Both the position numbers and the translations under genes were made by a program. From NCBI GenBank assembly GCA_012522735.1, contig JAAYJU010000180.1:33682-97681 (forward strand): a DNA stretch of 64,000 nucleotides, given 5' to 3'. The DNA is from Clostridiales bacterium (GTDB lineage Bacteria; Bacillota; Clostridia; Lachnospirales; Lachnospiraceae). Below, piece after piece: positions 35,364 to 44,157 of this stretch; position 1 is the stretch's first letter, and each line of letters starts with the position of its first letter. A model generated the notes under the pieces. That model was not told the origin of the DNA. It was given only the letters and a program-made list of their open reading frames with translations, and searched no databases.

Positions 35364-36608
35364 TTATTCATTTACGCTAATAAGCTTACCCATGAACAAG
35401 ATAGTATCCATAACATCATCGTTTATAATAAACATAAATGGACGGTTAGCAATAAAGGTAATATATTCTGGGTCACTTTTTGTCATCATGCTAACTGCTG
35501 TAGCTGCTGCTGCTTCAGTACCTTCCTCATTTACCTCTATATATGCTTTATGCAATACATCGTCAATTAGAAGGTCCCCTCTAATACCAGAAAAGTCAGC
35601 AGCACTTTGGCTAAAGGCTTCTACCATACCTAGTTCAATTAAGCTTCTAGTTAAACTCTTTGTTCCATATTCAAATTCAAACTTGGGAATTCTAACAACT
35701 ACATTCTTTTCTTTAACTAGAATCTCCTTAATCTCATCCCATTTATCGGTGGTCATATTACTAATTAAATCATTGATATCTCTTCCTTCTGAAGGAAGAA
35801 TTATATACATTGAAGTATTCCCTTTACCATATGGAAGTCTAATTGCCTGGAATTCTTCATTACCTGTATATTCAACAGCTCCTTTTGACCTTGCCATCAT
35901 ATCAACCGTCTGTTTCTCACCACCTGGCTTATAAAAGCTATCTTTCCTTGTATCCTCCGGGTCAAACTGCGTCTTCCATTCACCTTTAAAGTATATTGCA
36001 TTAATAAGGTACATCACAATCAACTCATCAATTGGAGCCTTAAGAACTTGATCAATTTTTCCATTAGTAGCATTTTGTATCCAATCATTTATAGTTTCTG
36101 CAGCTTCAGGATCAGAAAAGTCAAGCATTTCCACTGATGCACTAAACTCTTCTTTGATGGTTTCTACATACTCCTCATTGATTTTCTCCCCATCCCTAAT
36201 CCATATGGAATTCCCGATATTAAGCTGAACCTTTTTATCAATTTGCTCAAGATGATTCGTCAGATTACTAAAGCTTTCATTTACTATAGCATTGTCAAGT
36301 CCTGATAATCCAAGAACCTTTCCCATCTCTTCCTTTGTTGTCGTCTCTGCTCCGTTATATGCCATAGTCAGAGCCTGCGAGATATTTAAGGGTGATATAA
36401 AAATACTCTCCCCCAAATCCTCTGCATTCAGTTTCTTAAATATATCAAATGCAAATTTCTTATTACCATCCACAACTACTGAATCAATTTTATTCAAGTC
36501 ATATTTTCTATTGTTAGCACCTGGGTTATTGGTTAATGAGCTATTACATGCTGTCAACAAAGTAGCTATGATAGCTGTACTTATTATAAATAATAGAATT
36601 TTCCTCAT
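35364..36608 (-). CDS. Lipoprotein serpin
   Basis: 414 residues: lipobox LLTAC (Cys21), a short linker, then a complete serpin domain (about 45-414). The reactive loop hinge EEGTEAAAATAV (from 361) is of the inhibitory type. Counting from the conserved P17 Glu places P1-P1' at Lys-Ser (MMTKSDP), suggesting inhibition of trypsin-like proteases. It sits 42 bases upstream of the second serpin and shares long identical stretches with it. Clostridial serpins are known to protect cellulolytic enzymes from proteases, and a surface xylanase is encoded 4 kb away. Confidence 0.93.
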   Translation of the reverse strand: MRKILLFIISTAIIATLLTACNSSLTNNPGANNRKYDLNKIDSVVVDGNKKFAFDIFKKLNAEDLGESIFISPLNISQALTMAYNGAETTTKEEMGKVLGLSGLDNAIVNESFSNLTNHLEQIDKKVQLNIGNSIWIRDGEKINEEYVETIKEEFSASVEMLDFSDPEAAETINDWIQNATNGKIDQVLKAPIDELIVMYLINAIYFKGEWKTQFDPEDTRKDSFYKPGGEKQTVDMMARSKGAVEYTGNEEFQAIRLPYGKGNTSMYIILPSEGRDINDLISNMTTDKWDEIKEILVKEKNVVVRIPKFEFEYGTKSLTRSLIELGMVEAFSQSAADFSGIRGDLLIDDVLHKAYIEVNEEGTEAAAATAVSMMTKSDPEYITFIANRPFMFIINDDVMDTILFMGKLISVNE

Positions 36609-36675
36609 ACCCTTCCCTCCTAATATCGCTTTAATATATATTAGACGAGAATACCTTCCTTATTGTTCCACTTTC

Positions 36676-36751
36676 CACGAATAAGCAGATTAGTAAAAGG
36701 GAAAGATAAAAAAAACCGAAGGTTTTTGAGTTCCTAATCTGTGGACTTATG
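36676..36751. repeat. Element D: shortened member of the TIR family
   Basis: The left end CACGAATAAGCAGATTAG (36676-36693) and right end CCTAATCTG..ACTTAT surround only about 40 bases. GAGTTCCTAATCTG at the right end matches GAGCTCCTAATCTG of element B. The 68-base hairpin and the GGATAAGTGCAACG block are absent; an AAAACCGAAGGTTTT hairpin remains. It lies between the VOC gene and the serpin pair. Confidence 0.75.
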
Positions 36752-36757
36752 ATTTAA

Positions 36758-37126
36758 TCATACAAAAATACACCAACGCACCCCGTACTTGTCAATTAAG
36801 TCCGCCTCCAGCGAACTATAGCTACAGGGTCCTAAGGGTGAGATGATATTAGCTTCATCTTTAAGTAAATCATATATTTTATGAACTATAGTCTCTTTGC
36901 CTTCCCCAAAATGCAAACAAAACATCATATTGTTTCCTATCATAACATTATCATCAGTTAACTCACTTATAGCCAGTACCTGCCCAAACACATCAAGCTC
37001 AGAATGCAATAAAGTTCCGTCCGAATTAGGATAAATACTTATTAACTTAGCATCAAATACATTTTGGTAAAATTCGAGTGCCCTGTTGCTTCCTTTTACA
37101 AAAACCTGCATCATTGATCTGTACAT
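36758..37126 (-). CDS. VOC (glyoxalase/PhnB-like) family protein
   Basis: 122 residues of the vicinal-oxygen-chelate fold, PhnB-like. The signature reads RALEFYQNVFDAKLI, then LHSELDVFGQVLAISE and a C-terminal GVRWCIFV strand. Members range from metal-dependent enzymes to binding proteins, and the substrate is not predictable here. GGGGGAAG precedes the ATG. Transcribed away from the exonuclease gene. Confidence 0.85.
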   Translation of the reverse strand: MYRSMMQVFVKGSNRALEFYQNVFDAKLISIYPNSDGTLLHSELDVFGQVLAISELTDDNVMIGNNMMFCLHFGEGKETIVHKIYDLLKDEANIISPLGPCSYSSLEADLIDKYGVRWCIFV

Positions 37127-37252
37127 TCATCTTCCCCCTTAATTCCATTTAATATGATTTGATTTTCTTTGATATATAGTGTACTATCTGTAAACAAGTT
37201 ACATTATTATATCATAGGTTCGCAGATAGGAACACAAGAAGGCGGTGACTAT

Positions 37253-38029
37253 ATGTATTATATCGTATTTGATCTGGAATTTAATCAGGATCCAGATTCT
37301 CTAGTGGATTCAAGTCTTAAACCAGAATTCCCTGAGAAGAAAGGTAAATATCCCTTTGAGATAATCCAACTCGGTGCGGTAAAGCTGGATGTGGATTTTA
37401 ATAGAGTGGGAACCTTTAGTCGTCTTGTAAAGCCATCTATATATTCCCGAATTAGTGAATTTGTAACAGAACTTACTGGTATAACAAACGATAGTCTTGA
37501 TTCTGAACAGACCTTTAGTCAGGTCTATAAAGAGTTCTTAGAATTTGTGAACGAACCTGAGATAGTTTTGTGTGTATGGGGAATGACTGATATGAAGGAA
37601 CTTATTAGAAACGCTGTCTATCACAAGCTTGATGAGAAGCTTCTCCCAAATAGATATATCAATATCCAACCCCAAGCTTCAGTACATCTTGGTATGCCAA
37701 AGAAGAAGCCTCTTGGTCTTAAATACTGTGTAGAAGCTCTAGAAATCGAGGTATCATATTTATTCCATGATGCACTAAATGATGCTCTTTATACTGCCGA
37801 GGTGTTTAAAAAAGTATATACTGCAGAGGTAAAGCCAAGAAGATATGATCAGGCTGTGGCATTAAAATCAATAAGGCCCGCTAAGATGACTCTTGATTTT
37901 CCTATGCTTATCTCACAGTTGGAGAAAATGTTCTCCAAAGAAATGTCCACAGAGGAAAAAGAAATCATCCGCCTTGCCTATCATATGGGTAAGACAGGAC
38001 AATTTCTTAAGGCGGATGAAACCACATAG
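37253..38029 (+). CDS. DEDDh 3'-5' exonuclease-like protein (KapD-like)
   Basis: 258 residues with a DnaQ-type RNase T fold. The first acidic pair lies in IVFDLEFNQD and the last His/Asp pair in FHDALNDALYTAEVF. It resembles the KapD/exonuclease family found alone in Firmicutes; a role in nucleic-acid trimming is plausible but unproven. The C-terminal 60 residues are an added helical region. I begin at the ATG at 37253 with AAGGCGGTG upstream; 28 open codons before it lack a start with a binding site. Confidence 0.85.
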   Translation: MYYIVFDLEFNQDPDSLVDSSLKPEFPEKKGKYPFEIIQLGAVKLDVDFNRVGTFSRLVKPSIYSRISEFVTELTGITNDSLDSEQTFSQVYKEFLEFVNEPEIVLCVWGMTDMKELIRNAVYHKLDEKLLPNRYINIQPQASVHLGMPKKKPLGLKYCVEALEIEVSYLFHDALNDALYTAEVFKKVYTAEVKPRRYDQAVALKSIRPAKMTLDFPMLISQLEKMFSKEMSTEEKEIIRLAYHMGKTGQFLKADETT

Positions 38030-38087
38030 GGATTTCTTTCCCTATCCATGATGATTATTGTTCTATATAGTATTTCTGTTGCGCTAT

Positions 38088-39158
38088 TTAGTAGTCATGT
38101 ATTGAGCTGTTAAAGTGACCATCTCCGACTATTTCTACAACCTCCTCGTGTCCTTTAAAGGAGCTATTGTAAGCCATGGGATTTGATCGGAAGACAAATT
38201 CATGCCCACCTCCCGGAATTTGAAGGGGAAGTAAATCGAAGTCATCATTAACGGCAGCGGCAACATTATCATTCCACTGCTCTGTTCTAAATATAGCAAA
38301 GGAAATATCCTGGTAAGGCTCCTCCACGGTCCACTTTGGATGCCTTATATTCATTACTATGAATTCATCATCTATCTTTCTAAATAATTCATCCAAGTCC
38401 TCATCCCCGGTCTCCTTAGATGTAGAGGTCTGTAGCCCCTCCCACTCTTTAGGCAGATATATACCAAAATTATATTCCTCATTCAGATACTCTATCTTGC
38501 TATCATCTAAGATAGTTATATTTCTCTTAATCATTGTGTCGCCTACATTAAAGTATCCGTATACCTGATAGTCAGGATATTTACCAGCACCATAATCATT
38601 TCCATCTAATGTCATTCGACTAAAGCTTGCTGATATGCGATAGTCTCCTAATGGTAGCCCATCTGTATAAGGAATCAAATGATAGGTATGCCAGCGGGCA
38701 TCATTTGTACCTAATCCATAACCAATAGCATTAAATCCATAATTAATATCTGTTTCCTTGCTTACCTTTTCCCATGAACCATTAATCTTTTCTTCTAATG
38801 TGTAGAATTCACCGAACATCATCTCATCATTTAATGTATTGTACCATTTTACCCGCACATCCAAAATACCTGTCTCGTATGCTTCATACTCTGTCTCTAT
38901 CCATACTTCCTCTAATTCTTCTAGTTCTTTAATGGAGTTATCTAATGGGTTGGCTTCGTTAACCTCATTATTATCTATGGGATTAGCATCAATAGATTCC
39001 TCAACTGGTATATCAGATAAAGAAGTATCTGTATTTGATGCATCTGATTTTGATTCATCTGTAAAGGATGTATCTGGTTCTGATGCTTCTAATTCACATC
39101 CAATAAAGCTGAAGCCACATAATAAAAATATTAGCAACAATACTAATAGTTTCCTCAT
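38088..39158 (-). CDS. Lipoprotein with Ig-like domain, function unknown
   Basis: 356 residues. Lipobox FIGC (Cys21), a Ser/Asp/Asn-rich linker (22-75), then an immunoglobulin-like domain (about 80-205; ESEY-type strand ETEYEAYETGILDVRVKWYN and LIPYTDGLPLGDYRISASFS) of the kind seen in Firmicutes lipoproteins. A C-terminal mixed domain (about 210-356; EYNFGIYLPKEWEGLQ) follows. Substrate or partner unknown. Fifteen bases separate it from the upstream lipoprotein gene, so the two are probably co-expressed. Confidence 0.75.
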   Translation of the reverse strand: MRKLLVLLLIFLLCGFSFIGCELEASEPDTSFTDESKSDASNTDTSLSDIPVEESIDANPIDNNEVNEANPLDNSIKELEELEEVWIETEYEAYETGILDVRVKWYNTLNDEMMFGEFYTLEEKINGSWEKVSKETDINYGFNAIGYGLGTNDARWHTYHLIPYTDGLPLGDYRISASFSRMTLDGNDYGAGKYPDYQVYGYFNVGDTMIKRNITILDDSKIEYLNEEYNFGIYLPKEWEGLQTSTSKETGDEDLDELFRKIDDEFIVMNIRHPKWTVEEPYQDISFAIFRTEQWNDNVAAAVNDDFDLLPLQIPGGGHEFVFRSNPMAYNSSFKGHEEVVEIVGDGHFNSSIHDY

Positions 39159-39173
39159 ATAGCACCTCCTGTT

Positions 39174-39941
39174 TTAGCTTATCCACATACCACTTCTTGT
39201 TATCTCCCATGTATCCTTATCAAGCTTGGCCTTTGCATTCCAACCGATAGCACCAAGTCCGCTTCTCCATTTTTCAATAGAACACTCTATTTTATCCATG
39301 TCATTATTGATTTCAATATCTTTTATCGTCATTAGGATACCATCCTCAAAATATAGATTATCCTTATCAATAAACCCTTGCTCTGCTAATTCATCGAATG
39401 TGCCCACAACCACTTCAAGCTCGTATTTCTCCTTCGCTAAAGCTAGGATAATTTCCGTCTCAATATTAGAAAGTATTGTCCATTCAGAGGTGTCAAATGC
39501 AATCATAGTGATGTTGCCATTTAGCCCACTGTCCTCTTGATATATATCGTCTATTAAAGCAAGGAATCCATCAATTATATAATTATGTCCGATTAGTTCA
39601 ATCTTATCGGCAGTAATCTGTGCAGGATATGATTCTGCAATCAATCCATTATAGGATACTTTAATTCTATCAGCAGGTTTAAGCATACCTATATCTATCA
39701 CATTTCCCTGTTCATCTATAATCTCAGCTGCTCCAGTTGCTATAGAGATTCTATCTGAGGATGATGACTCGATACTATCCTTATCAGGGGTAACGAGTAA
39801 GCCTTCCTCTGAACTTATTACCTCAGCCATAAAGACTTCATAGTCAATATTCTCATCCTTGGTATTCCCATTCTTATTACACCCAATCAAACTACTTACC
39901 ATTATAAAAAGTATAAGCATATAAAATCCTATTTTCTTCAT
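39174..39941 (-). CDS. Lipoprotein, DUF3221-like N-terminal domain, function unknown
   Basis: 255 residues starting at the ATG at 39941 with GAGGAGGT upstream. Lipobox SLIGC, then a small beta-barrel-like domain (about 35-115; FMAEVISSEEGLLVTP, ADRIKVSYNGLIAESYPAQI) resembling DUF3221-type exported domains, and a second domain (about 120-255) ending in TWEITRSGMWIS. I do not recognise the second part. Forms a pair with the downstream Ig-like lipoprotein. Confidence 0.72.
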   Translation of the reverse strand: MKKIGFYMLILFIMVSSLIGCNKNGNTKDENIDYEVFMAEVISSEEGLLVTPDKDSIESSSSDRISIATGAAEIIDEQGNVIDIGMLKPADRIKVSYNGLIAESYPAQITADKIELIGHNYIIDGFLALIDDIYQEDSGLNGNITMIAFDTSEWTILSNIETEIILALAKEKYELEVVVGTFDELAEQGFIDKDNLYFEDGILMTIKDIEINNDMDKIECSIEKWRSGLGAIGWNAKAKLDKDTWEITRSGMWIS

Positions 39942-40017
39942 TCTGTACCTCCTCAACTATCCAATAATATTATATACATCTATTGGACGAATCAAAGTGG
40001 GAAATAGTTCCGTGCAA

Positions 40018-40106
40018 TGTGACAAGGGGGCTGTGATAATGGGACGGAGTTGTTGTCATACTTGTTTGGAATATGACAAGGGACAGGGTTGTTGTCACAC
40101 TTATTT
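40018..40106. repeat. Tandem TGACAAGGG...TTGTCA repeats
   Basis: Two degenerate copies of a roughly 45-bp unit, each beginning TGACAAGGG and ending TTGTTGTCAYACTT. TGTGACAA and TTGTCACA are complementary, so each or both copies can form a hairpin. Similar 'TGACAAGGGGAC' sequences recur in many clostridial genomes from memory. It lies in the 356-base gene-free gap 39942-40297, along with a terminator and a GGTGCCTGTCACC palindrome (40274-40286). Confidence 0.7.
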
Positions 40107-40108
40107 CT

Positions 40109-40153
40109 AAAAAGATGTCAGATACCAAATCGAATATTGATATCTGACATCTT
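40109..40153 (-). terminator. Terminator of the xylanase gene
   Basis: AAGATGTCAGATA (40112-40124) and TATCTGACATCTT (40141-40153) form a perfect 13-bp stem. On the minus strand the hairpin runs into TTTTTAG. Confidence 0.85.
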
Positions 40154-40297
40154 AAGATTGCAATAATATATTATATTCATTATAGTATTTTTCTTCCGTC
40201 ATAATCCATATTGTGCAACACATATTGGTGGATTTGACGGTAGAGGAAGCTGGCAAGACAAAGTCTGTTCATGGTGCCTGTCACCGTTATTGTACTA

Positions 40298-42082
40298 CTA
40301 CTTCTCCAGTAGCAGTTCACCCCAAAGCTCTGTGGATTGCCATGAATTATCAGTAGGGTCGTTGAACTTAGCTATACTTTGGCGCATTCCGAATTCATTG
40401 CTGTCATTAACCTGTGCATCAAAGCCCATAACGACGCCTTCCTTTGGCTCCTCTAATAGAGGTATAGCCATCTCTACGATATAACCGTCACCGGTTTTCT
40501 TTGCTTTGGCTGTGAAGCCCGGTGTATCCGGTTTGTCTCCAAAGGATGAAATTCCTTCATAATTAACTCTATACTGTCCGTCATCTATATCATAATATGC
40601 TGTCTTATCATTGTATTGGTCTAAAAAGATTTCCACCGAATCCTGTTCATAAGCATTGGGAGAGTTTTTATTGAGTAAGGAATCGGTTACCTCAAAAAGT
40701 GCATAAACATACTTCTCATCCCATAGGAGCTTGACTGTACCCTCTGCACCTTCCCAGGCAGTGATTGCCTTGTCTACATTTACAGCCTCAGCACTATTCC
40801 ATATATCATCAATTTCAGCATCGATAGTAGGTGTACCATACTTTGCCTTGGCAAGACCTGGTTCTATTACTGTGTCTGTCTTGTTCAGAAATAGGTAGAT
40901 CTCAGGTTCCAACACTGCATATGCTGCTTCTTTCGGCGAGTTATCTTTATTGAAAAGACAAGGGAAACTATCGCTTCTCCAGCTCTTATGATCCGTGTAA
41001 CCCCAGAATGTAACTCTTTCAATAATATCACTATAATCCTTTAGCAGTATGAAGAGCTCTGCATATTTATTTGCCTGAGCTATTTCCTGCTCCTTAGTAA
41101 GACCAGTCGGAGCTGCACCGTTTACTCCAATATCTAGCTCAGTTATACTTACCTCCACTCCAAGCTCGGAAAATCTATTTAAACTATATTCTACTGTTCC
41201 TACAGATGTATCGACATTATAATGCCCCTGCATTCCAATACCGTCAATAGGTATCCCCTGCTCCTGAAAATCCTTAACCATAGCATATACTATATCCGCC
41301 TTGCTCTTATTGTTCAGGTTATAATCATTATAGTATAGCTTTGCATCAGGGTCTGCTTCCCTTGCAAATGTAAATGCCATAGCCAGATAATCTGGACCTA
41401 TAGAGTTATACCATTGTGTTTGACGAAGACACTTGGTCCAGTCCCCGTCATCAGGCAGTGATACACCATCATTAATTGCCTCGTTTACCACATCCCAGGC
41501 TAGGATTTTACCCTTATAATTACCTGCTACATTCATAATATGGCTCTTAAGCTGCCCGATAGCTTCATCTCTACCTACGTTTGCACCCATCCATCTAGCA
41601 GACTGTTGGTGCCAGGCAAGAGTATGACCGATTACGGGAGTTTCATTTTCCTCTGCAAATCCAATCATTTGATCAGATTCCTTATAATTGAATTCTCCTT
41701 CTTTTGGCTGCATATACTGAGGCTTCATTAGGTTTTCCGGTGTAATAACATTAAAATGCTTTAGTATTAGGTCTTTATCAGAAGACCTAGCCGCATCCGT
41801 ATAGATTGTCCCAATAAGGAAGTCATCCTCATATGCTTCAAAAAGAGAGAAATCCTCAGGCCACTCATATTCCATCTTATCTACTTCTTCTTCATCAGTT
41901 AAGCCTTGAGTTGAATCATCATCCTCTAAACCACCTACTGAATTATCGTCTTGTCTTTGCTCCTCCTTGTTACTTCCCTCAGTTGGTATATCATCATTAC
42001 CGCATGCGGTTAAGATAGTCGCAACAAATAGGCTGATAATAAATAGAAAAACTAAACTTCTTTTTAATTTGAAGAACCTCAT
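40298..42082 (-). CDS. GH10 endo-1,4-beta-xylanase lipoprotein with CBM9-like module
   Basis: Cleaves xylan at the cell surface. 594 residues: lipobox ILTAC (Cys27), an acidic Asp/Glu/Gly linker (30-75), a GH10 catalytic domain (about 80-400) with acid/base Glu201 (AWDVVNEAI) and nucleophile Glu315 (SITELDIG), and a C-terminal CBM9-like carbohydrate-binding module (about 410-590; DAEIDDIWNSAEAVNV, YALFEVTDSLLN). The start at 42082 has GAAAGGA nine bases upstream. A membrane-anchored xylanase suggests capture of products near the cell. It has no dockerin. Confidence 0.96.
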   Translation of the reverse strand: MRFFKLKRSLVFLFIISLFVATILTACGNDDIPTEGSNKEEQRQDDNSVGGLEDDDSTQGLTDEEEVDKMEYEWPEDFSLFEAYEDDFLIGTIYTDAARSSDKDLILKHFNVITPENLMKPQYMQPKEGEFNYKESDQMIGFAEENETPVIGHTLAWHQQSARWMGANVGRDEAIGQLKSHIMNVAGNYKGKILAWDVVNEAINDGVSLPDDGDWTKCLRQTQWYNSIGPDYLAMAFTFAREADPDAKLYYNDYNLNNKSKADIVYAMVKDFQEQGIPIDGIGMQGHYNVDTSVGTVEYSLNRFSELGVEVSITELDIGVNGAAPTGLTKEQEIAQANKYAELFILLKDYSDIIERVTFWGYTDHKSWRSDSFPCLFNKDNSPKEAAYAVLEPEIYLFLNKTDTVIEPGLAKAKYGTPTIDAEIDDIWNSAEAVNVDKAITAWEGAEGTVKLLWDEKYVYALFEVTDSLLNKNSPNAYEQDSVEIFLDQYNDKTAYYDIDDGQYRVNYEGISSFGDKPDTPGFTAKAKKTGDGYIVEMAIPLLEEPKEGVVMGFDAQVNDSNEFGMRQSIAKFNDPTDNSWQSTELWGELLLEK

Positions 42083-42201
42083 TATCTTCATTCCTTTCAA
42101 ATTATTATTTGTATTGGCTTATTTTACCAAATCCCAATCTTCTTTATTATAATTGAGAACATCTTTTTAGTAAATACGAAAAGGAAATGAGCTATAGTTT
42201 T

Positions 42202-43176
42202 TTAATAACCTTCTGTAAAATTTACTATATTTTCAAGTGCCTCATTATTAAGATATCGTCTCAGATTATCTGTAAATAAATTAACTCTTCTGGTGTCATT
42301 TCCTACCGAAAGGCCTGAACTATGCTGTGTAATAATTACATTGGGTAACTCCCATAAAGGGTTATCTGCAGGCAGGGGCTCGGGCGTCATTACATCAAGT
42401 CCGGCTCCACCGATTCTATTATTCCTTAGAGCTTCTATTAAGGCCTCCTGGTCAATCAGCTCGCCCCTACCGATATTCACAAGAAAGGCATCAGGCTTCA
42501 TTATACCTATTCTTTCCTTTGATATAATTCCCTTGGTCTTCTCAGTAGCAGGCAAAGTAAGCACAATATAATCTGACCTCCCTAACACCTCATCTATCTC
42601 TTCGGTTAGATATATTTCATCAACATAATCAGGCTTTTTAGATAGTATTCTCTTTACTACTAGAACCCTTGCTCCTAAAGCCTTTGCCCTTAGTGCAACC
42701 TCATTGCCTATATCTCCAAAACCTATAATTCCTACTGTAGATCCATAAAAATCCCTGGTTTTATAAATACTGCTCCATCTCTTTTCTTGCTTTAATAAGG
42801 CGTAATCCTGCAAATTCCTATTGTAGGATAATATCATGGCTAATACATGCTCTGATATCGCCCGGCCATATACACCACTTGAAGTTGTCAGTAATATATC
42901 CTTACTCATATATAGATGATCAGAATCCGTATAACCATCAGCCCCAGCACTATATAGTTGGAGCCATTTCAAATTCTTAGCCCTTTTAAGTACATCCTGC
43001 CTTGGCCCACCAAATATAATCTCTGCTTTTGAAATCATCTCATCTGTTAGATTGCTATCTGTGGCTATAGTAATGGTGGCCTCATTTGCTGTATCCATAA
43101 TAAGAGCTTTCTGCTCATCATTTACATTAAATATTTTATTCGTAATTATTAATATATTAAGCTGTCTTTTTTGCAT
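42202..43176 (-). CDS. D-2-hydroxyacid dehydrogenase family protein
   Basis: NAD(P)-dependent oxidoreductase of 324 residues. The Rossmann motif is VGIIGFGDIGNEVALRAKALG, and the catalytic residues appear as NIGRGELIDQEAL (Arg), MTPEPLPADNPLWELPN (Glu) and ITQHSSG (His). The substrate in this broad family (glycerate, phosphoglycerate, lactate-type acids) cannot be fixed. CAGGAGA precedes the ATG. It follows the HAD hydrolase gene in the same direction. Confidence 0.9.
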   Translation of the reverse strand: MQKRQLNILIITNKIFNVNDEQKALIMDTANEATITIATDSNLTDEMISKAEIIFGGPRQDVLKRAKNLKWLQLYSAGADGYTDSDHLYMSKDILLTTSSGVYGRAISEHVLAMILSYNRNLQDYALLKQEKRWSSIYKTRDFYGSTVGIIGFGDIGNEVALRAKALGARVLVVKRILSKKPDYVDEIYLTEEIDEVLGRSDYIVLTLPATEKTKGIISKERIGIMKPDAFLVNIGRGELIDQEALIEALRNNRIGGAGLDVMTPEPLPADNPLWELPNVIITQHSSGLSVGNDTRRVNLFTDNLRRYLNNEALENIVNFTEGY

Positions 43177-43245
43177 ATTAGTCTCCTGTCTGTAAGCTAT
43201 CCTACATTTACAATTCCAATATAATAGCCATTAATCAGTATAAGT

Positions 43246-43929
43246 CTATAGTAACTTATATAAATCACTTAAGTGATTAATCTCAATATCTACTGTTGAA
43301 TCAGAGGTATTTATCAAGGCTTTTGGATTATACCAGCATGCTGTAATGCCGGCATTGTTACCTCCCTTTATGTCAGATGACAGTGAATCTCCAATTATCA
43401 TAGCCTGATCTCGATTTGCATTATCAATCCTCTCAAAGCAGTAATCGAAGTATTCCTTCATGGGCTTTTGAAAACCTGTCTCTTCAGAGACAAATATCCT
43501 CTTCATATAACCTTCTATGCCGGATTCATGAATTCTTCTCAGCTGTGTATTAGTGACTCCATTCGTTACAATATATAGATCATATTTTTCATAAAGGTAT
43601 TCAATTACTTGGATAGCATCATCAATCATTATATGTTGCATTCCTAGAAGCTCCTGATAAGCTTCCTCAAACCCATCCTTATTGCCTTTAATTTCAAATC
43701 TATCAAATAAAATCCTAAATCTTTGATGAATAACTGTATCCTTATCTATAATACCCTTCTCATATTGCTTCCATAAATCCTCGTTAATCTTAGCATAGGC
43801 TTTTCTTATTTCCTCATTTATTTGAAAACCAAAGCTTTCAAAAGCCAGCCTTATAGCCTCGCCCTCACAAGCGGCAAAGTCAAATATAGTATCATCAGCA
43901 TCAAGTAATATAGTTTTATATATTTTCAT
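43246..43929 (-). CDS. HAD hydrolase, YjjG-like (non-canonical 5'-nucleotidase type)
   Basis: 227 residues with the four HAD motifs: LLDADDTIFDF (nucleophile Asp), IVTNG, the Lys of GFQKP, and MIIGDSLSSDIKGG. The DADDT motif and overall length are typical of the YjjG subgroup, which dephosphorylates nucleoside monophosphates including damaged ones. GAGG precedes the ATG. Located upstream of the D-2-hydroxyacid dehydrogenase gene. Confidence 0.88.
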   Translation of the reverse strand: MKIYKTILLDADDTIFDFAACEGEAIRLAFESFGFQINEEIRKAYAKINEDLWKQYEKGIIDKDTVIHQRFRILFDRFEIKGNKDGFEEAYQELLGMQHIMIDDAIQVIEYLYEKYDLYIVTNGVTNTQLRRIHESGIEGYMKRIFVSEETGFQKPMKEYFDYCFERIDNANRDQAMIIGDSLSSDIKGGNNAGITACWYNPKALINTSDSTVDIEINHLSDLYKLL

Positions 43930-44122
43930 AGCCTTTTCCTCGCTTAGTTATTATTAGTATCTGCATTTTACCATGTAATGTTTCTTAATACAACAAACAA
44001 GGGGACTTCTCATATCTTCTTTTTCTTAGTGAATCTATCATGACTAAAGTCATGAGAATGCATGGTAATTTATTCAATTAGGATTTAACCATATTCTAAT
44101 TTATTATAATAATACTGTGTGG

Positions 44123-44128
44123 TATAAT
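44123..44128 (+). promoter_or_regulatory. Probable -10 box of the radical SAM operon
   Basis: TATAAT at 44123-44128, 30 bases before the ATG; the -35 region (around 44100) is weak. GGGGG (44145-44149) is the ribosome binding site. Confidence 0.5.
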
Positions 44129-44157
44129 ATGGATAAATTGCGTATGGGGGCTAATAT

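Noticed and set aside
44030..44070. CATGACTAAAGTCATG palindrome as an operator of the radical SAM operon
   Set aside because: It lies more than 50 bases upstream of the -10 box, is short, and nothing in the window points to a regulator.
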